DNA of 64,000 nucleotides, from positions 45,603,998 through 45,667,997 of the forward strand of contig OX104129.1 in NCBI GenBank assembly GCA_944470555.2, read 5' to 3'. This DNA comes from Heterobilharzia americana (lineage: Eukaryota; Platyhelminthes; Trematoda; Strigeidida; Schistosomatidae). The position numbers and the translations under genes were made by a program. The notes beneath the pieces are model-generated. The model had not been told where the DNA came from. It was given only the letters and a program-made list of their open reading frames with translations, and did no database searches. Below, one piece after another: positions 1 to 15,300 of this stretch. Each line of letters begins with the position of its first letter. The first letter of the stretch is position 1.

Positions 1-81
1 CTTCTCGTTTTCATCCCTACTCTTTCTAAAGCATCTTACCTAAATAGTTAGTGTAAAAATATTTAAATGAAATGAACTTAC

Positions 82-301
82 TACTTGGTTCCTCCGCCAA
101 TATTGAACGTTGTGTTTCAAGTGGCTCACTAACGCCAAGTTCATTTTCAGCTCGTACACGAAATCTATAATTGTTGCCAGCTTCCAAGCCAGTGACTTCA
201 TATTCTGGGGATCGAACAAATTTACTAATAGGTAACCATTCTCCAGTTCTTGGCTCTAACTTCTCCACAATATAATTTGTTATGGGACATCCTCCATTAT
301 T
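82..301 (-). CDS. Exon 24: second part of an FN3 domain (FN3-11)
   Basis: 220 nt, phase 0 in, phase 1 out; acceptor tttag at 302-304 side, donor gtaagt. Completes the FN3 begun in exon 23: starts NNGGCPITNYIVEK, contains GEWLPISKFV and YRFRVRAENELGVSEPL, ends in the linker AEEPS. Same length and phases as exon 8, its partner in the upstream super-repeat. The gene continues beyond position 1. Confidence 0.92.
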
Positions 302-3300
302 CTAAAAGAAAATTAAGTTTTATATGTCAGATTAGTTATACTTTAGTCATTTTAATTAGTTAATATAATATGCATTACGCGAAACTAGAAATGACCTGAG
401 TGGGTTGCTCAGCGACATCTATACAGTGAATGTGTGGTTCGGTTTCTGGTTACTAGAGTGAAAATAATGAAAACATTTTTCATCAGAACACATTTTACTG
501 GAATTTTAAACCCTTTTCTACAATAATATAATGAGGGGGAACAGTTCATTTGTAGCTTTAATTGATCTTAATTATTAGAAACTATATGACAATAAAATTA
601 CCTTTGGTGGATTCCATGTTAATTTACACGATTCCCCTTTGATGTCACTAACTTCCAAAGGACCTTCAGGAGAATCAGGTGGACTTAGAATTTTTACTGT
701 AAGTGGGTGTGAAACTTCACCTTTTTCATTTTTCAGTGCAACTTTATATTGTCCAGCATCTTCTTTTTCAGCTTTTGTATCTGTTATAATGACTTCATCA
801 GGAGTTATTTCAAGTTTGAAACGGTTTGTATCCAGAGGGACAGGTTTTCCATCCTATTTTCAAAAGAAATTGAAACGGTAGTAACACATTACATAATCAG
901 ATAGAACTATGTAGATAATAAGACTGATTAATGTACGCTAAAAAGATAGAAAAAGCAAAGTCGTTCAGGAATACTGAATTCTAATATCATAAAAGATTTC
1001 AAAATTAAATGTTTGATTCGGAACACTGAATACCCATTTAAATATTACTGATCATAAAATGAATTATTAGAGCTAAGCGAAATAAAATTTAATTCTAAAT
1101 TGTCTTATCAGTTAGTGAACTGTTTGCAAATTCCGTGGTCTTGGGTGAGATTTCTAGCAGCTGAACATTTAATTGTTCAACTACCCAACTGTGGTGTCAG
1201 TTAGATTACTGTTGACTTTATGCAATGAATCTGTCCAGGTATACCACCGCTGAGCTCAATTCCAAATGAATGGAACAATTGTTCGGTGTTTACATTACTA
1301 TATTCTGACTAACAATATGTACACAGATTATGTTTCTTCCCAACCTGTAATCAGTATAGTATCTACTGTTTTCATTTAGTAAGTTAGAAAAGGTAGTGTT
1401 TATTGTATAGTCAAAGCTACTGTTATTCCTTTTTTAAGACTTGAGAGCACTACTGGTCTGTACTGAAGGCGGAAAGCATTTACAAAACATCTGAATGTTT
1501 AGATGAAACTTCTGGAATCAAGTCAACATACTCATTGTCACCAAAGTGTTAAAATGTATAGCTAACTGAAAATACGAACCATTAGTCCTGAGGTAAAAAT
1601 TTAGTAGTTTTGTCTTCAGTACAAAGCTAGAAAATCTTTGATTTAATGCTATGTTAGACTGCCAGTACGTTGTGCTGAGGGGTCTGTGACTAGAAACATA
1701 AGGCCTATAAACTATCCAGAAGTTTCCAGGGGTTCCATAAATTTCACTGTTTGATGGGGGCTATCTTCTTGTGTCGATATAATATATTTTCATTTTACTC
1801 TCATTATTCTTGGGTTTGTTTGAAATAAGTTTATTAGTAACCCGGAAAGAGTAAAGGTAGTGTCATTTTAAGAGGATCCATGTTTTATTGAAGATTCATT
1901 TCTCTCACCTTAGCCAATTCAACTTCTTCAGGTGGTCCACCAGTGAAAGGAATTCGAATTTTGAATGGTTCACCCAGGCGAGCGTTGATTTCTTTTGGCG
2001 CATCAATACTTATCTTTGGTATAGCTATATGAATGGAAATATTAAGACAGAAGTGTTGATTCACAATGTTAAAAAATAGTTTCATACGATAGTTGTTATA
2101 CTAACCGAAAAGTGGGAAACATGAATCTCAGGTAAGAGTCACTGGTCGTATTATTTTATTTAAGTCATTTTACTTATGACTTAATTGGTAACAATGTTAT
2201 ATAGCTCAGTTCAAGAGTTAAATTCCAAGCTGGAATTCCGAAAGCTGATTGGTCATCTCAATAGTTGCTAGTGTTGCCTTTAAAATCACTCATGTAACCC
2301 AGGAATATAATAACAATAATCATGTATCAAATTAACTGGTTTGTTTCAAGTTTTAAGTCATGACGAAAAAGACGTTCAGCGCTTTTTAGGCCTACTGAAC
2401 TGTTTTTCGGTCTATGTCAGTCTCCAACGCGAAGTTCAAAATAATGACGTCATGCTCGTTTTAGTTAGGTTTTTAGATTTATCACGCAGTGGAACAGTAT
2501 TGTTTACTAGATTACACTTCGGACATAATTTGTGCTCCACAGTCATACTAAGACAGCTCCACAACTTTGAGACATGGTCTACATAGTTCTAATTCTCTCG
2601 CCTCCTTTGTGATATGGGTAGTAGAATTTCCCTATATCCAGACAGGTGTTGAGCCTTTTCTTTTTCATGTATTAGGTGTTGGTTCAATAAACAAAGATTC
2701 AGTTATCAATGCCTCCCTCCACCCCTCTATGTTAGTTTTCAGGATTTCCACCATGTTCCATTGAATTCTGTGGTGGTGTGTAATTGCATGGACAGTTATA
2801 GTCGAGCTTTTTTCTAAATTCCCTATCTTACTGGATCTGACAATTTCGACTTGATGGAGGAAGAGATTGGTAACTGAATCTTTGTTTATTGAACCAACAC
2901 CTAATACATGTAAAAGGAATGACTCAGTATCTGTCAGAATGTAGGGGAAATCCTACTTCTTAACTCAGAACTATATAAACTACGTCTGAAAGTTGTGTAG
3001 CCATCTTGATAAAACTATGGACAAAAAACTATCAGAAACATAATCCAGTAAATACTACTATCCCAGTGTGTGATATGCATTGCATTGCATTCTACCACTG
3101 TGCCCAAGTTTCACTCCTACATTATTGACGTTATTTATGGACCTATCTTGCATCAATATCTTCAAGATGTGTAAAAATCTTTTCTCAACAGTCAAGTTTA
3201 GTTTATTTCTAATGTGCAAATTAAATAGTTCCATCTAAATTACCGTTTGTCAAAGTTATAGAAAGTGAAGGTCAAATTTTTGTCCACAGTTGTTACAAAC

Positions 3301-6300
3301 TACTTCATCGGGATGTTTGAGACAATCCAAATCATCTAGTTTTCTATCCTTCGTTTAACATAAAAGTGTATAAATAGTGGCATATTAATTTTGAAAGGGG
3401 TCTTTCTACCTTTACGATAAGTTGACTATCTTTTTTTGTTCATGAACTTAAAACAGTCTACATATTAGATAAAGGCCACTGAACACTCCTATATATTTTA
3501 TTTGTAACGTTTTTTCTAACAGGTTAATGCGATCCTTTACAAGCGTGTTGGTTAGTCAGCCATAATGCTGATTATTACTAAAATTCTGTGGTGAATTTAC
3601 CAATCAATAACGCTTAAGGTTGGCATATATCCTTTATAAACATTCCTCTAACTTGAAAATGCTTCATTTCTTTATGAAATAAATTCTGATGAAATCGCCT
3701 AGCCCGATGATGTAACATTCAGCAACAGACCTTAAAGCTTGCAGAACACTGAACAGTTCTCTTCCTTAAAAATATTTTGTCTAGAGTTACCTGAAAACCT
3801 AATGGATGAGTACAATCGGATTACTATCTACTGAGGTGGTTGCGCTCAATTACCATTCTTTTAGGTGGTGGGCTTTCACAGTCTGATTGAATAGTTGAGG
3901 TGAGAAAGTGTGAACAGATGCACCCGAGAACAGTGGGATCAGTAATCCACGTTAAATAACTGCTTCAGTAGTTCAATTATTTCAAAATAGAAATATTAAT
4001 CAAGTTGACGAGCCAATTGTGTTTCTTACCGTCTCCGATTATTATTCCTCATAAAACAATCTTTATCAATGTTCCTGTCTACTTGCACTGGTTTTCATTC
4101 TTGATGGGCTTTTTAACTAAAAAATTTTCTAGTTGTCTTCAGCGCAAAAGAACAACTCTAATGGACGCAAGTGTTTGCGAAGTTACAAATTACCAGAACT
4201 CTTTATAATAATACCGTCTGGTGGAACAGATGTATTGGCAGATTTCCAGGTCAATTAGTATACACATGATAAAAATATTTAATGTAATTTCTATGTGGTT
4301 TAGAATTTTCAGCACTTTACATACTCTCTTTTGCAACTATTAGGTAACTGGATAGGATGAAAATGTCCGTCTTCTTCCCAATTATATCTTCGAAAGTAAG
4401 TTATAAAAAAATAGTAAACCAGCATAACATTCAAAGGGTCACGTAAATAAACAACAGATAAAATTATTGACGACATTTCTCTGCATTTGCATCAACTGCG
4501 TGCAACCGAGATAAGCAATTAGATAATCCTAGTCAAAAACAAGTTTTGGGAACACGCCTTAGCAACAACTGAAATAGCCAATGCGAATTCTCTATTTATG
4601 AAAATCTGTCTTTTCGACCGAAATAGAGAAATCTAATTGATTATTTCGGTTGTTGCTAGGGTGGCCTTTAAAGTCCCCCCTAAAGTAGCTCAAAGTTGAG
4701 CAAGTAATCACTTTTTTGTTCTTCGAAAGTAAGCAGAAATCACTCTATATTCCAGTTCGGTTTTTACGTCAATAGATATGATTCATCCAGATTACCACCT
4801 TAACAACAAGTCTATCTTTGGGCGACTTTAAAGGCTAGCCTAGGAAACTGCCAAAATAACCAATCAGGCTACGATAGTTGGGCTGGAAAGATGACTTTGC
4901 ATAGAATAGAGAAACGTGATTGGTTATTTCATCAGTTTCCGGGTGGTCTTTAAAGCCACTCCTATCTTTCATGAACTGTGGTAGGAAGATAAAAACAGTA
5001 ATATATCATAGATGTTGACTGTTCAATTTAAATGACTAAATTGCTAAGACTACATTGAATGACTCTTTCGAGCCACCAAGCAAACACTAGTTTCCGCATG
5101 CTTTCAGATGAGCGTTGCTGATGGATGCTAGCAAGTGTGAAACGTAGATCAAACAGGGTGTTGTGAAACTGTCTCCTAATATCCAACGATAAAATACGAT
5201 AAACAACAATTTTCCGTCATATAGCTTAGTGGCCATACTTGAAAACTGACCAACAAACTTGGATCACTACTGAGCACTAAGGAGTAAAAAGTCAAATCCA
5301 TCACCCGTTGGTGGTCAGTTGGTGTCCTTTTAATTCATCATTTCATCAGCCTAATAAGGGAATGAGTTTTAAAAGTAAGTGGGAAATTCAGTAAAGATTT
5401 CACGTTACATGTTCACTGCTGCACTTTTCGTAAGAGTATAAATACTTCTGAGACTCGTATGTAATTTGATTTATTTGCTGGGTTAACGAATAAGACTTAT
5501 GTTTCGTTCCACTATCTTCTAGTTAGTCGGCAAAAATTGACAATATTTTATTTCATTATCTTTTTGTTGTTAGTAGCTTAAGGGAGATTGTTTGAATGGA
5601 TTGTGAAACAGAAAAGGTAATGACAGTGAAACCTATCTCATAAATGTAAAATTACTAATATTATATAACTTGATCAGTCAGTCGATCTCATTTGAGTTGT
5701 TTCCATATCATATAACTGGTTCTAAAGTGATAAATAATGTGATTTACCATACAAAGATAAATTAAACATTCCACTTACTCAATGGTTTCTGAACTTTAAC
5801 AAATTTAGTCGGTTCACTCGGTTCACCTTGTCCAGCAGCATTCACTGGAATGACACGAAATTCGAATTCTTTGCCTTTGGTAGATTTTTCACAGTATAAC
5901 CTGTACCAGTTATAGGTGCGGCATTGGCTCTATTATTGTTGTTTAAAAAACATTTTTATTTGTTAATCGATAATTATTCTGTAGTTAACTTTGTGAGTGA
6001 TTATTTGTTGATTCTACATCAAAATCATTATTGGTTTCCTTCAAAATGCTTAAAAATAAAATTGTGAGCTTAACATAAGGATATCCAAGAACTTGATTAG
6101 AAGCTGATCCCAACAGCTCACGGTAATCCTAGGCAAAATTAGTGAGTATATTTCAAAATAATCAAAATTTCAAGATTTTCTACACATAAAGAATGATCAA
6201 TAGAAGTGAAGTAACCAGAGGGAGAAAACCATCTGAATATCTTGATATTTAACCAAAAAGTTCTCAATGTTATAAAATACAGCTCTAGTTATCAACCCGT

Positions 6301-9300
6301 GCATATAATTGAATCTGTCAGAGGACATCAGTTTCCTCAGGGTTGCAGATACGCTTTGCTGAAGAGTGCAAACAAGCACAAAATCCAGACCAAGCAGAAC
6401 TTCATGCCAATTGCCTTCAGCCCTCTAGCATCAATGAAAGTGCACAGTGATGTGATGTCTCCTTGTCTCGTGATCATAGTATAAAATAGTCGACAGAATT
6501 TGGTCAGCACTGAGGACTATACAATTAGACCACGCAAGACCATTGAGGAACTCATCCTGGTCTGCACAGAAAACATAAAATTCTGTGGTGAATAATTTGC
6601 ATAATCAGCACCTATTTTTGTAGACTCTGATTGGTTATTATTGCCTTCTAAGTACCATATTAACAAGACTTTCATTTGAAATCGCCTAGTTATGGGTACA
6701 CCATGGAATCACTAACAGAAAAGTATTAGAAACTAAAGAATTGATTGAACAGTATGCAAAAGTTTACATCACTTATGATAATGATAGATATTGACTAGCA
6801 GTGTAATTCAGAATGTATGTTACTTCCCATTCAAAGCACGCCAGCAGAATGTACCTGTCCCTCAGTGGGTGATGTAGTTCCCATAAGAATCTATCGTTCC
6901 AAAAGCCACTAGGCCACTGAGTGGCGACAGCCATTGCTTACACAACGAGAAATTTCAAACAGTAACATCGGAATATTACGTATACCAACTGGCAGTATAT
7001 ATTTCAGGGTGAACTAAAAGCAGAACAACCGTTCCTTGATTTCAAAAACAGTGTCAGCTTAAATTAAGCTTTCTAAAATGTTCTTGCTTACAGAAATCAA
7101 AATTTCTTATTTACCTCAATTAATCAACGTTCAAGATATTTTTCTTCCGTATTGGTTCAGTATAATTGAATGAAAGCACTTCAAGGTATATGATTCCTAT
7201 GAAATGAGTTATATTCACTGGCTTATATATACGAGCGTACGAGCGTAACACGCTTTGTGGTGTTCGACCACTTTTATATTCCCATCATGCTGGTTATGTA
7301 TTTTACTGAACACAGGATTATTAAAGAAAGTCCAAGCTGTAGTAGAGAATAAGTTATCATCATGGATCTTCGACGAATTTTCGCCAAATGGAATATGTTA
7401 TTTAACACAGAAAGTAATAAAAAACTTACTTAGACCAATTTTTATCTCCTTTCGCTTTTTTCTCCACAATATATCCTGTAACTGGACCTTTACGTGGAGG
7501 TTCCCATGCTAAAGTAACTGAGTCATCTGTTGTGTCCTCAACAGTTGGTTTCTGCATACCCGATGGAGGATCTGAATATTTTGTTTAAGAAGAATACAGA
7601 ACGAAATGATTGTCAAATAACCTTACTACTTTTTTAGGTAGTCACATTAGGAAGTTGAAGAAAAACGTATTAATCTTTATATTGGTTATCTTGGTACTTT
7701 TGGTACTGAGTATGTGACATGGTTTCCTAGTTTATCATATTTCAGAACAGAAAGAGAAAAGGTATGAAACATAAGGTTACATATGGAAAAAAATCTAAGA
7801 ATTGAGCCACTGCAGTCTACAGATAAGGTATATTTGGAGATGTACCACCACTGATTGTTTGACTTCATATCTCTCACTTCCTGTAAATAAACACTCAGAT
7901 GATATTAAAAGGCTCAGTTTGACAGCCTACAATATCTTGATGGTCAAAACGAAAAGTACGGAACTTCATGATCTCTCTATATTTACTTTTTCCGTAGTCA
8001 TTCTGCAGTTTCAAAACACACCTTATTCATTTATAGGTAGTAATGTAAGTCAACATGGTACAGGTTTCTTATATACCAGGCTATACGTTAAGTGTTGTAT
8101 GAAGGTTTATGATACTACCCAGACTAAAGCGGGTGGAGTTGGGTTCGAACCAAAGACCCATAGCTTCAAAGTTCGGTGAATACAAATTTACAGTTACAAC
8201 TCTTGTTCTTCTAGTATGGGCTCTTGTTAGTACCGAGTAGCTCTGCGCATTAAACAAATTCATCCAGTACATTAGGCTTGAATATTGAATCCACAGACCC
8301 GTCTCTTTCACCGAAGTTACTCCGGTCAACTACTTCACTGCTCAAAGTGCGCATCTACCATAATGAAACTTGTGCTTTAAAACTATGGTATGAATATGAG
8401 CTGAAAATATTCCTACATTCCTGATTCATAATGATCATTTGCATAACTACAATTCTCAGGAACTTAGTATGCAGTCTCATCGTACTAAGAAAAGACTAAA
8501 TTAGTGTAAAAGACTTCCTGACTGGCTTCTAAGGAGACATTATTTTCATGTAACTATTATAATTGGTTGGTCACTAGGTAGTCACCAATTTTATGTTGTT
8601 TAGCCTACGGTGCTGACTGAATTCTATCGATTGTCTTATAATTTTATCATTAGGTTAGCAGACTCTACATCAATGTGCACTTTGACTAATGTTAGAAGGT
8701 TAGAGGCAATCGGCAGGAAGCAGATGCATCATGTTGACGAGTACCAACAAGCAATAAACCTAAGCCCGTGAGTTCCTACCGGTTGCCTCCAACCATTTTA
8801 TTAACAATTGTGTCTCTTTCCTTCTCTACATATTTGTGTTGAAATAATAACCTCACCATGGCAAATTCACCCAATAATATAGGTAATACAGTTTCATATA
8901 TGTTAAATCACTAGGCTGTATTAACCATAGTATTTGAAACACAAATAAGTTTTAGGCTTTCATTCCAGCTACTTGAAAAGACTATATTCCCAAGGGCAAT
9001 TGATCCATCAAGAATATATTTTCAACAGAGTGCAGACTGACTAACACTCTTCAAGTAATTGTTAGTTTCATCATCTACAGAGAACTAATTTATCACGAAG
9101 TGGAGGAGAAAATGATGAAAGTAAGTTGGTAGCTCACTATGGTTAACACATTACTTCGAGACTTCACGTGGAATAAGCATAGTGATATGATGACCTGATA
9201 AAACTTGCAGCCTAAGCTTCATAAAGGAACCTCCTTATTGATGGATCAGACATCAGTCTAATATCAAAAAATATATCCATTCTATGGTGAAAAACGGTGA

Positions 9301-12300
9301 TTATGCTCCAGAACTTGGTGAAAAGTGAAGATTTTTTTTATTTCTAAGCGAACTTTATGACTGAAGGAGATATATATACTTGAAGTTTTGTCTGGAATTC
9401 TGCGCTCTTCAGTATAAACCGTCAAGTCTTGCAAGAGTGATTGATACAACTCTTGAGTTGTTAGATTTCTCTATGATTTACCATCCCAAGACTTCCGACT
9501 ACTTTGTGAATTCAATCACTAGATTGTGAAGATATAATCAGAAGTTGTAGAACTAACTGCAGTTACAGTCTTATAGACCATCTTAACTGATGAAATTTAG
9601 AATATTGACAATGAATTGAAATAGTTAAGCAAGAGTTATCGTCCCTTTAAACTCACTGAAAGGATGTTTAGCTTTAATCGGTTGACTAGTCACTAAAGGT
9701 TCACTTAAACCCATAGCATTTTCAGCCATTACACGGAACTCGTATTCTGTTCCCTCTTCCAAATTTCGAACTGTCGCACTGGGTGAATTTAAGAATCCAC
9801 TGACCTTCTCCCAACTATGAAATAAAAATAGAAATATAACATATTTCAAAGTTAAAAATACACTTCAGTCGTAAAAGATGAACACGTATTTCTCAAATGA
9901 TATGCGATCATTGGAAAATCAAAGTTTTTTCATCCCAGATCAAAGTAAAAATATCGATTTCTTCAGGACTGTTGAAAATAGCTACACAATGATGTAAGTA
10001 TGCAGTGAAAACTTTACATAATTTTATATTTTCACCCACTGATGTCTTTTTATTTCACATCCAATAAGTAATAACAAATGATAGGTAGTCTTACAATTCA
10101 CTAACAAAGACATCCAGTTCAAATGAAACTGCCACATATTTCTATCTTACTGAAAGAAAGGGAAGAGCATTGACGAAAGGTTCTTACGAGTATCCCACTG
10201 TAGTCTGTACACGTGACCACTTTCTTAGACTCAGGAGTGAGCGTGTCAGTTGTTGTTTCAACTTACTTATCTGTAGTATCGAACTTCATATTAGATAATG
10301 AGTTTCTTTGGGAATGTAAAGATGTTTTATTGACTTCTTTCAAGTAGAATGAAGATATAAGTCTAGGAATCCACCCGGAATCTGTCTAAATTCAAAAGAG
10401 GTTTTGATAAAGATTTTATACCAAACTAAGAGATTCTTTCCATCGATTTTGGAACCTATATGATTGTTAAAACTCTTGGAAAGGAGAGGCTTGTTTGTTT
10501 CATTAAGTTTGGTGAGTGAATACTTTTATTCTTTCATGTGAATTAAACTTTTCAGTCCGCTTCATAGATGGCAATATGGCAGCCTTATTTTTCAAAAGAT
10601 CACGAAACAATCACGATTATTCAGTGTAAGTTAAAATACAAACCAAAGCATAAAAATGACAGTTTAGTTAGCTTTTTACACTATACTTCACTTGAGAATA
10701 TATATAAACTATGTGGAAAAATGTAATACTGATTCTAGCCTCAGAAGATTTCTTCCTTTTCACTTTTTGGTTAGCTACATGTAGATAACCCAAATTTACG
10801 TGTTTCAAAGATATTTATGTTCAGATCACATATTGGTAACCTATGAAAATGTGTACTTCAACAAACTTTGGACAGATACAATTTGAACTTGGTCTCAGTC
10901 ATTTAGTATTAAAATAATTTAAGATCTAACAAAAGATGAAAACTGATTATTTGATTGGATCGATAAATTATTTACTGAAGTCAACGTACTCATCTGCACC
11001 TTTACGTCTCTTTTGTAAGACGTAGTTAGTAATTGGTTCACCACCATCATCTTCTGGTGCCTTCCATCTTAATGTTATTTCATCTGCTTTGACATCTGTG
11101 GCTTCTAGTGGTCCACCCGGTGGACATGGCACATCTGTACAAAAAAGAAAAGAAATAAGTGTCATTTTGGTTCTTATGGGGAATATATGCTGCCTTCAAA
11201 GTCTAACCTTCAAAAACTTAGTCTAGAAATTATGGCGAATTTTTGTAGTCCATGGTGTTGATGTTCAGAGTGAGTTGTTTCTTGAGCTAGTGTTTTAGTT
11301 GAAAAACGTTTCAGTGTCACACCGGACACCACTATCAGTGCAGTATATGTTGAGTGGGCAGCAGAAATCATAGGGAATTACCAGCAATGAGTCAGGATTT
11401 TCCCAAGAGAAACGCAAGAGACAACGCAGGCGTATTAAGAACAAATCAAGATAGAAGCAGAAGAGGAAATGAAGCACATTTTGCAAATGACGGTTTTAGT
11501 GCAAGTTGTACCATATTTAACGGCTACTGTACCACTTGCTAACACTAAACATTTCTTCTTTAGTCTATGGCTTCTCGTCTCCCTTCACTACCTTCTTTAA
11601 ATTAAAAGTTGGCACTTAATATTTAGTATTAAGGTCAGGATGCCATACTGTGGTGTGCTACGCTAACACTTGAGATGTATAGAATAGGTAAATAGCGTGA
11701 AATAATCACTTTTAGTGTGATGTTACAATTTTACTGAATGTTGTTTTTGGTACCACCGACAAAATTTTTATTGACTTGAAAATATGGTAAACGGCTCAAG
11801 GTCATGATTTAAGTCACTCAAGGATGGTGGAATCCTTTATTGACCTCACTGGTGTTTACTGTTCGGATTCGCGTTAGTGTCTTTTTGCATGCTGTTTTAA
11901 TGCAAATAACCGTTTATACCTGTCTCATGGATTAACTTTAAAGGTCATCCTAACAACTACTGAAGTAACCAATTAGAGTTCTGTATTTTATGAAGAAAAC
12001 TATCTTTTCAGTAGAAATAAGGAGACCCTGTTGTTTATTTCGGCTGAAAGGTGTTAACGACTTTTTATAAGCCTTGTGATTCTAATATAAGCATAATGAA
12101 AGTAGCATTCATCGCGGACTTACATCAGTTGCAGAACCATTGGAAACTTAAGAGCACTGGACAACTGTTTCGTCCGTGTATGGGACTTCTCACCTGTACC
12201 TATTCACTACCTGGCTAGGGATAAAACTCGTGACCTTCAGGTTTCATGGCGAACGCACTAACCATTCAGCCACTGGGTTGGATTTCAGTGGTTCACAGTT

Positions 12301-15300
12301 TTCTACTTCTGTCGATTCGCGAAATAACATGACTACCACCCAAGGTCTTCATGATCATAATTAGTTCTGCTATCCCACGACTGAATTAAAGAAAAGGCAA
12401 AGAACTCCTAATACCTTTGCTGGAAGTTCATTGAGACTTACTGCTAGTATGTTTATGCAGCTAGATGGCAGCGCAACCGATTACAAATAGACAATAATGT
12501 CATTTAGTCTACAGAATGAGTTACGTTATTCAGAAATCAACTAACCATTAATTTTTAACGATTATGGATGGGATGGAAATCAAAGAGCTGGAGGGAAGTT
12601 TTTTAAAATTGTTAAAAAATGGTAGTGTGAAATAAATCCTGAGATAAACACAATAATTGACTGAAATATACTTGATCCTGGGTGATTATTGAAGGTGAAG
12701 TGAAAATTTGGGTCTCGGTAGGATTCAAACCAGCCACCATAGAAGTTTCCGATTGGATGTTGTACCAACTGATAGCACCGAGTTAGAAACCCCAGTGGTC
12801 AATGGTTCAAATCCCGTCACGGCCCAAATTTCCATTTCACCTTGATTCATCACTCAGTATCAAAAGTAGTCTACCAAATCAGAGCTATCTCAGAAGGTCA
12901 AAAGGAAATATACTTGGCTAAATATTAGATATTTCTTTCATTAATATAACTGATTGGCGGGAATTGGCAGGAATCCCCGGACCTACGTTTCATACTTGTT
13001 GACACTCAGCAAGGTATATCTGCATCCTAGAAGGAACTGATAACCCATAAGAGATTTGAATCCACGTCACCCAGTGATAGAGTCAGAAACTTTACCACTG
13101 AGTTATTTGAGCTACGAATGACCTCTTGTAAGACTGGCTTGGATACATCGAGTGGTCACTGGAGAGTAATCACTTTCATATTCTCTAGTCCCAAGTACTG
13201 ATCAGGGCTTTCCACTGACTCACTGTAGCCAGCTAAAATAAATTAAAGTGCACCGCGCTGGTCAGTCTTTAACTTGGTAACCTCGTGTGCAAAATGGTCG
13301 TTACAATTCCCTCAGCATTTAAGACTAAAAACTTGGGATTGGCTAATCTTTAGCAAGCTATCAATCTATCTTTCTTCCTTAATTTTATTATGAGGTGCAT
13401 AACTCATTTCCTTATAGATACTGTTGTGTAGGCAATTCAGCTGTTTCAACAACATCTGATTCGGAAATTATACATACATAAATATTCCAGTCATTTAATA
13501 AAGGAATACTCACCGATTACTTCTACTTGACAAGATGTGGTCGTTCGACCTTGATCGTTAATAAGTGTTAACTGATAACGGCCTGTATCAGCTCGACGAA
13601 CTTTTCCAACTGATAAGATTACTGTACCTCCAGGAGACATTTCAAGAGGTCCGCCGGGACCAGGATTTGCTGGTGGTGGTAAAGACCGATTTATTTCAGT
13701 GACCCGTTTACCATCAACATTTATAGGTTTGTCGTTTTGACTCCAAACAAATGTGGGCTTTGGATGGCCAAACCATGCAACAGGGAGTTTTAACTCTTGA
13801 CCAGCCTAATAAAAACACAAAGGATAAACAGAAATATACTGTCAGTAATTATATAGAGCCTAGGTAGTTATAAATCAGGGTATTTTAAAGCAGAAAATAG
13901 CATAATGTTTACATGGTATTCTATTCTTAAAACCAAAACATTTTACATCTGTTTTAATAGAAGAACATTTTTCTTGTAACAACATAACTCAACATACAGT
14001 TTTAACTACTAATAGGAAACGACCTAAATCGAAATTAGTATTTCAAGTCATCAGCTGCCGAAGAAGTTTTGGACTTCAACCTTGGTTTTATGTTTCTGGG
14101 TAGGCGGAAAAACTCACTGAACAGTTTTGTCCTTCAGTCGACCAATGGAAATAAGTATCCAATTTTCGACCTAGTGGCTTTATGTTTTGAGGAAAATCTA
14201 AATAAATGATGTACCACATGTCAAATAAAGTGTCTTTTTTGCAGTCACAGGTCAGTCTTTGTCTTCTGATTTTCGCGGCTTAGGGAAGTATCAGGTCTGA
14301 GGGAGAACAGTCGCTATTCGTATCCAGTCCAAGTATCTCATTGCGTTAGTAGCGTTCTCGCATTTCCTATTATTCTGTCAGTCATTTCCACTCGATCACT
14401 TTACTGTAGTATTAAAAAGGTGGATTGCAATATTTTACTGATCAGCATAAGTTTCATAAACATTAGATGCTAGATCACAACAGTCTTGTACAAATAGCCT
14501 AATCCACATTTGTTAGATGTAAATTGCAACACATACGTCAGTTAATAGGTATTTCCATGATTTATTCATTGAAGCATGAACAAAAGAGGGTCAAAAAATG
14601 TATTTCATTGACCATTATTGAGATGTATTGTTTTTAGACTCCCCAAAATGGATGAAAACTAATTTATTTTTCCAGGCATCTCTGAAGGATAATATTTCGG
14701 GTGACTTCAAAGGCCACCCTAGCAAGTGATAAGACAGCCAATTACATTCCTTTATTTTATGAAAAAGTACTTTTCCAGGTGAAATATCGAAACCTGGTTG
14801 GTCATTTCACTGGTTGGTAGGGTTACCTTTAAAGATATTCAATATTTCCGATGTTCCTATGGATTTAACTAAGGCTTTCGCAACAACAATTATTCATAGA
14901 TGATAGGTTCTTTTCTATCATTTAGTTATTGGTGACGCAGATACTGGCTATTGATTTCAAATGGAACTAATTATCTCAGAGTGAAACTTTTAAGTTCAGA
15001 CAAAACAGTATATCTATACTTTTTAGTATACAATAGTTGTTTGACCTAAATTAGCTATTGAAATTTTGTGATTTCCCGAGATAATTAAACCCAGATTTTG
15101 TTTTTACCTTGATAAGAGAATATCGTGAAATACAGCTACTTGTAAATACTATTTTTTCTCACTAAATAGAAAGGCTACTTTCGTATACATACTGGGTGAT
15201 GATTGAAGGGGAAATGAAACAATTCTAACCAGCGAACGCTGGGTTTCCAAGCCTGTGTTCTATCAACTGAGCTACAAGACCTGACTACTGACCAAATTTT

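Noticed and set aside
7802..8179. Open reading frame of 125 codons on the plus strand
   Set aside because: No domain or family resemblance; its end is translated from a tRNA-derived SINE (gggttcgaacc), it lies in an intron, and chance frames of this length occur in 64 kb.
10976..10989. Extension of exon 18 to the donor gtaaat
   Set aside because: Leaves phase 1 where exon 19 needs phase 2, and makes the exon 14 nt longer than its duplicate.
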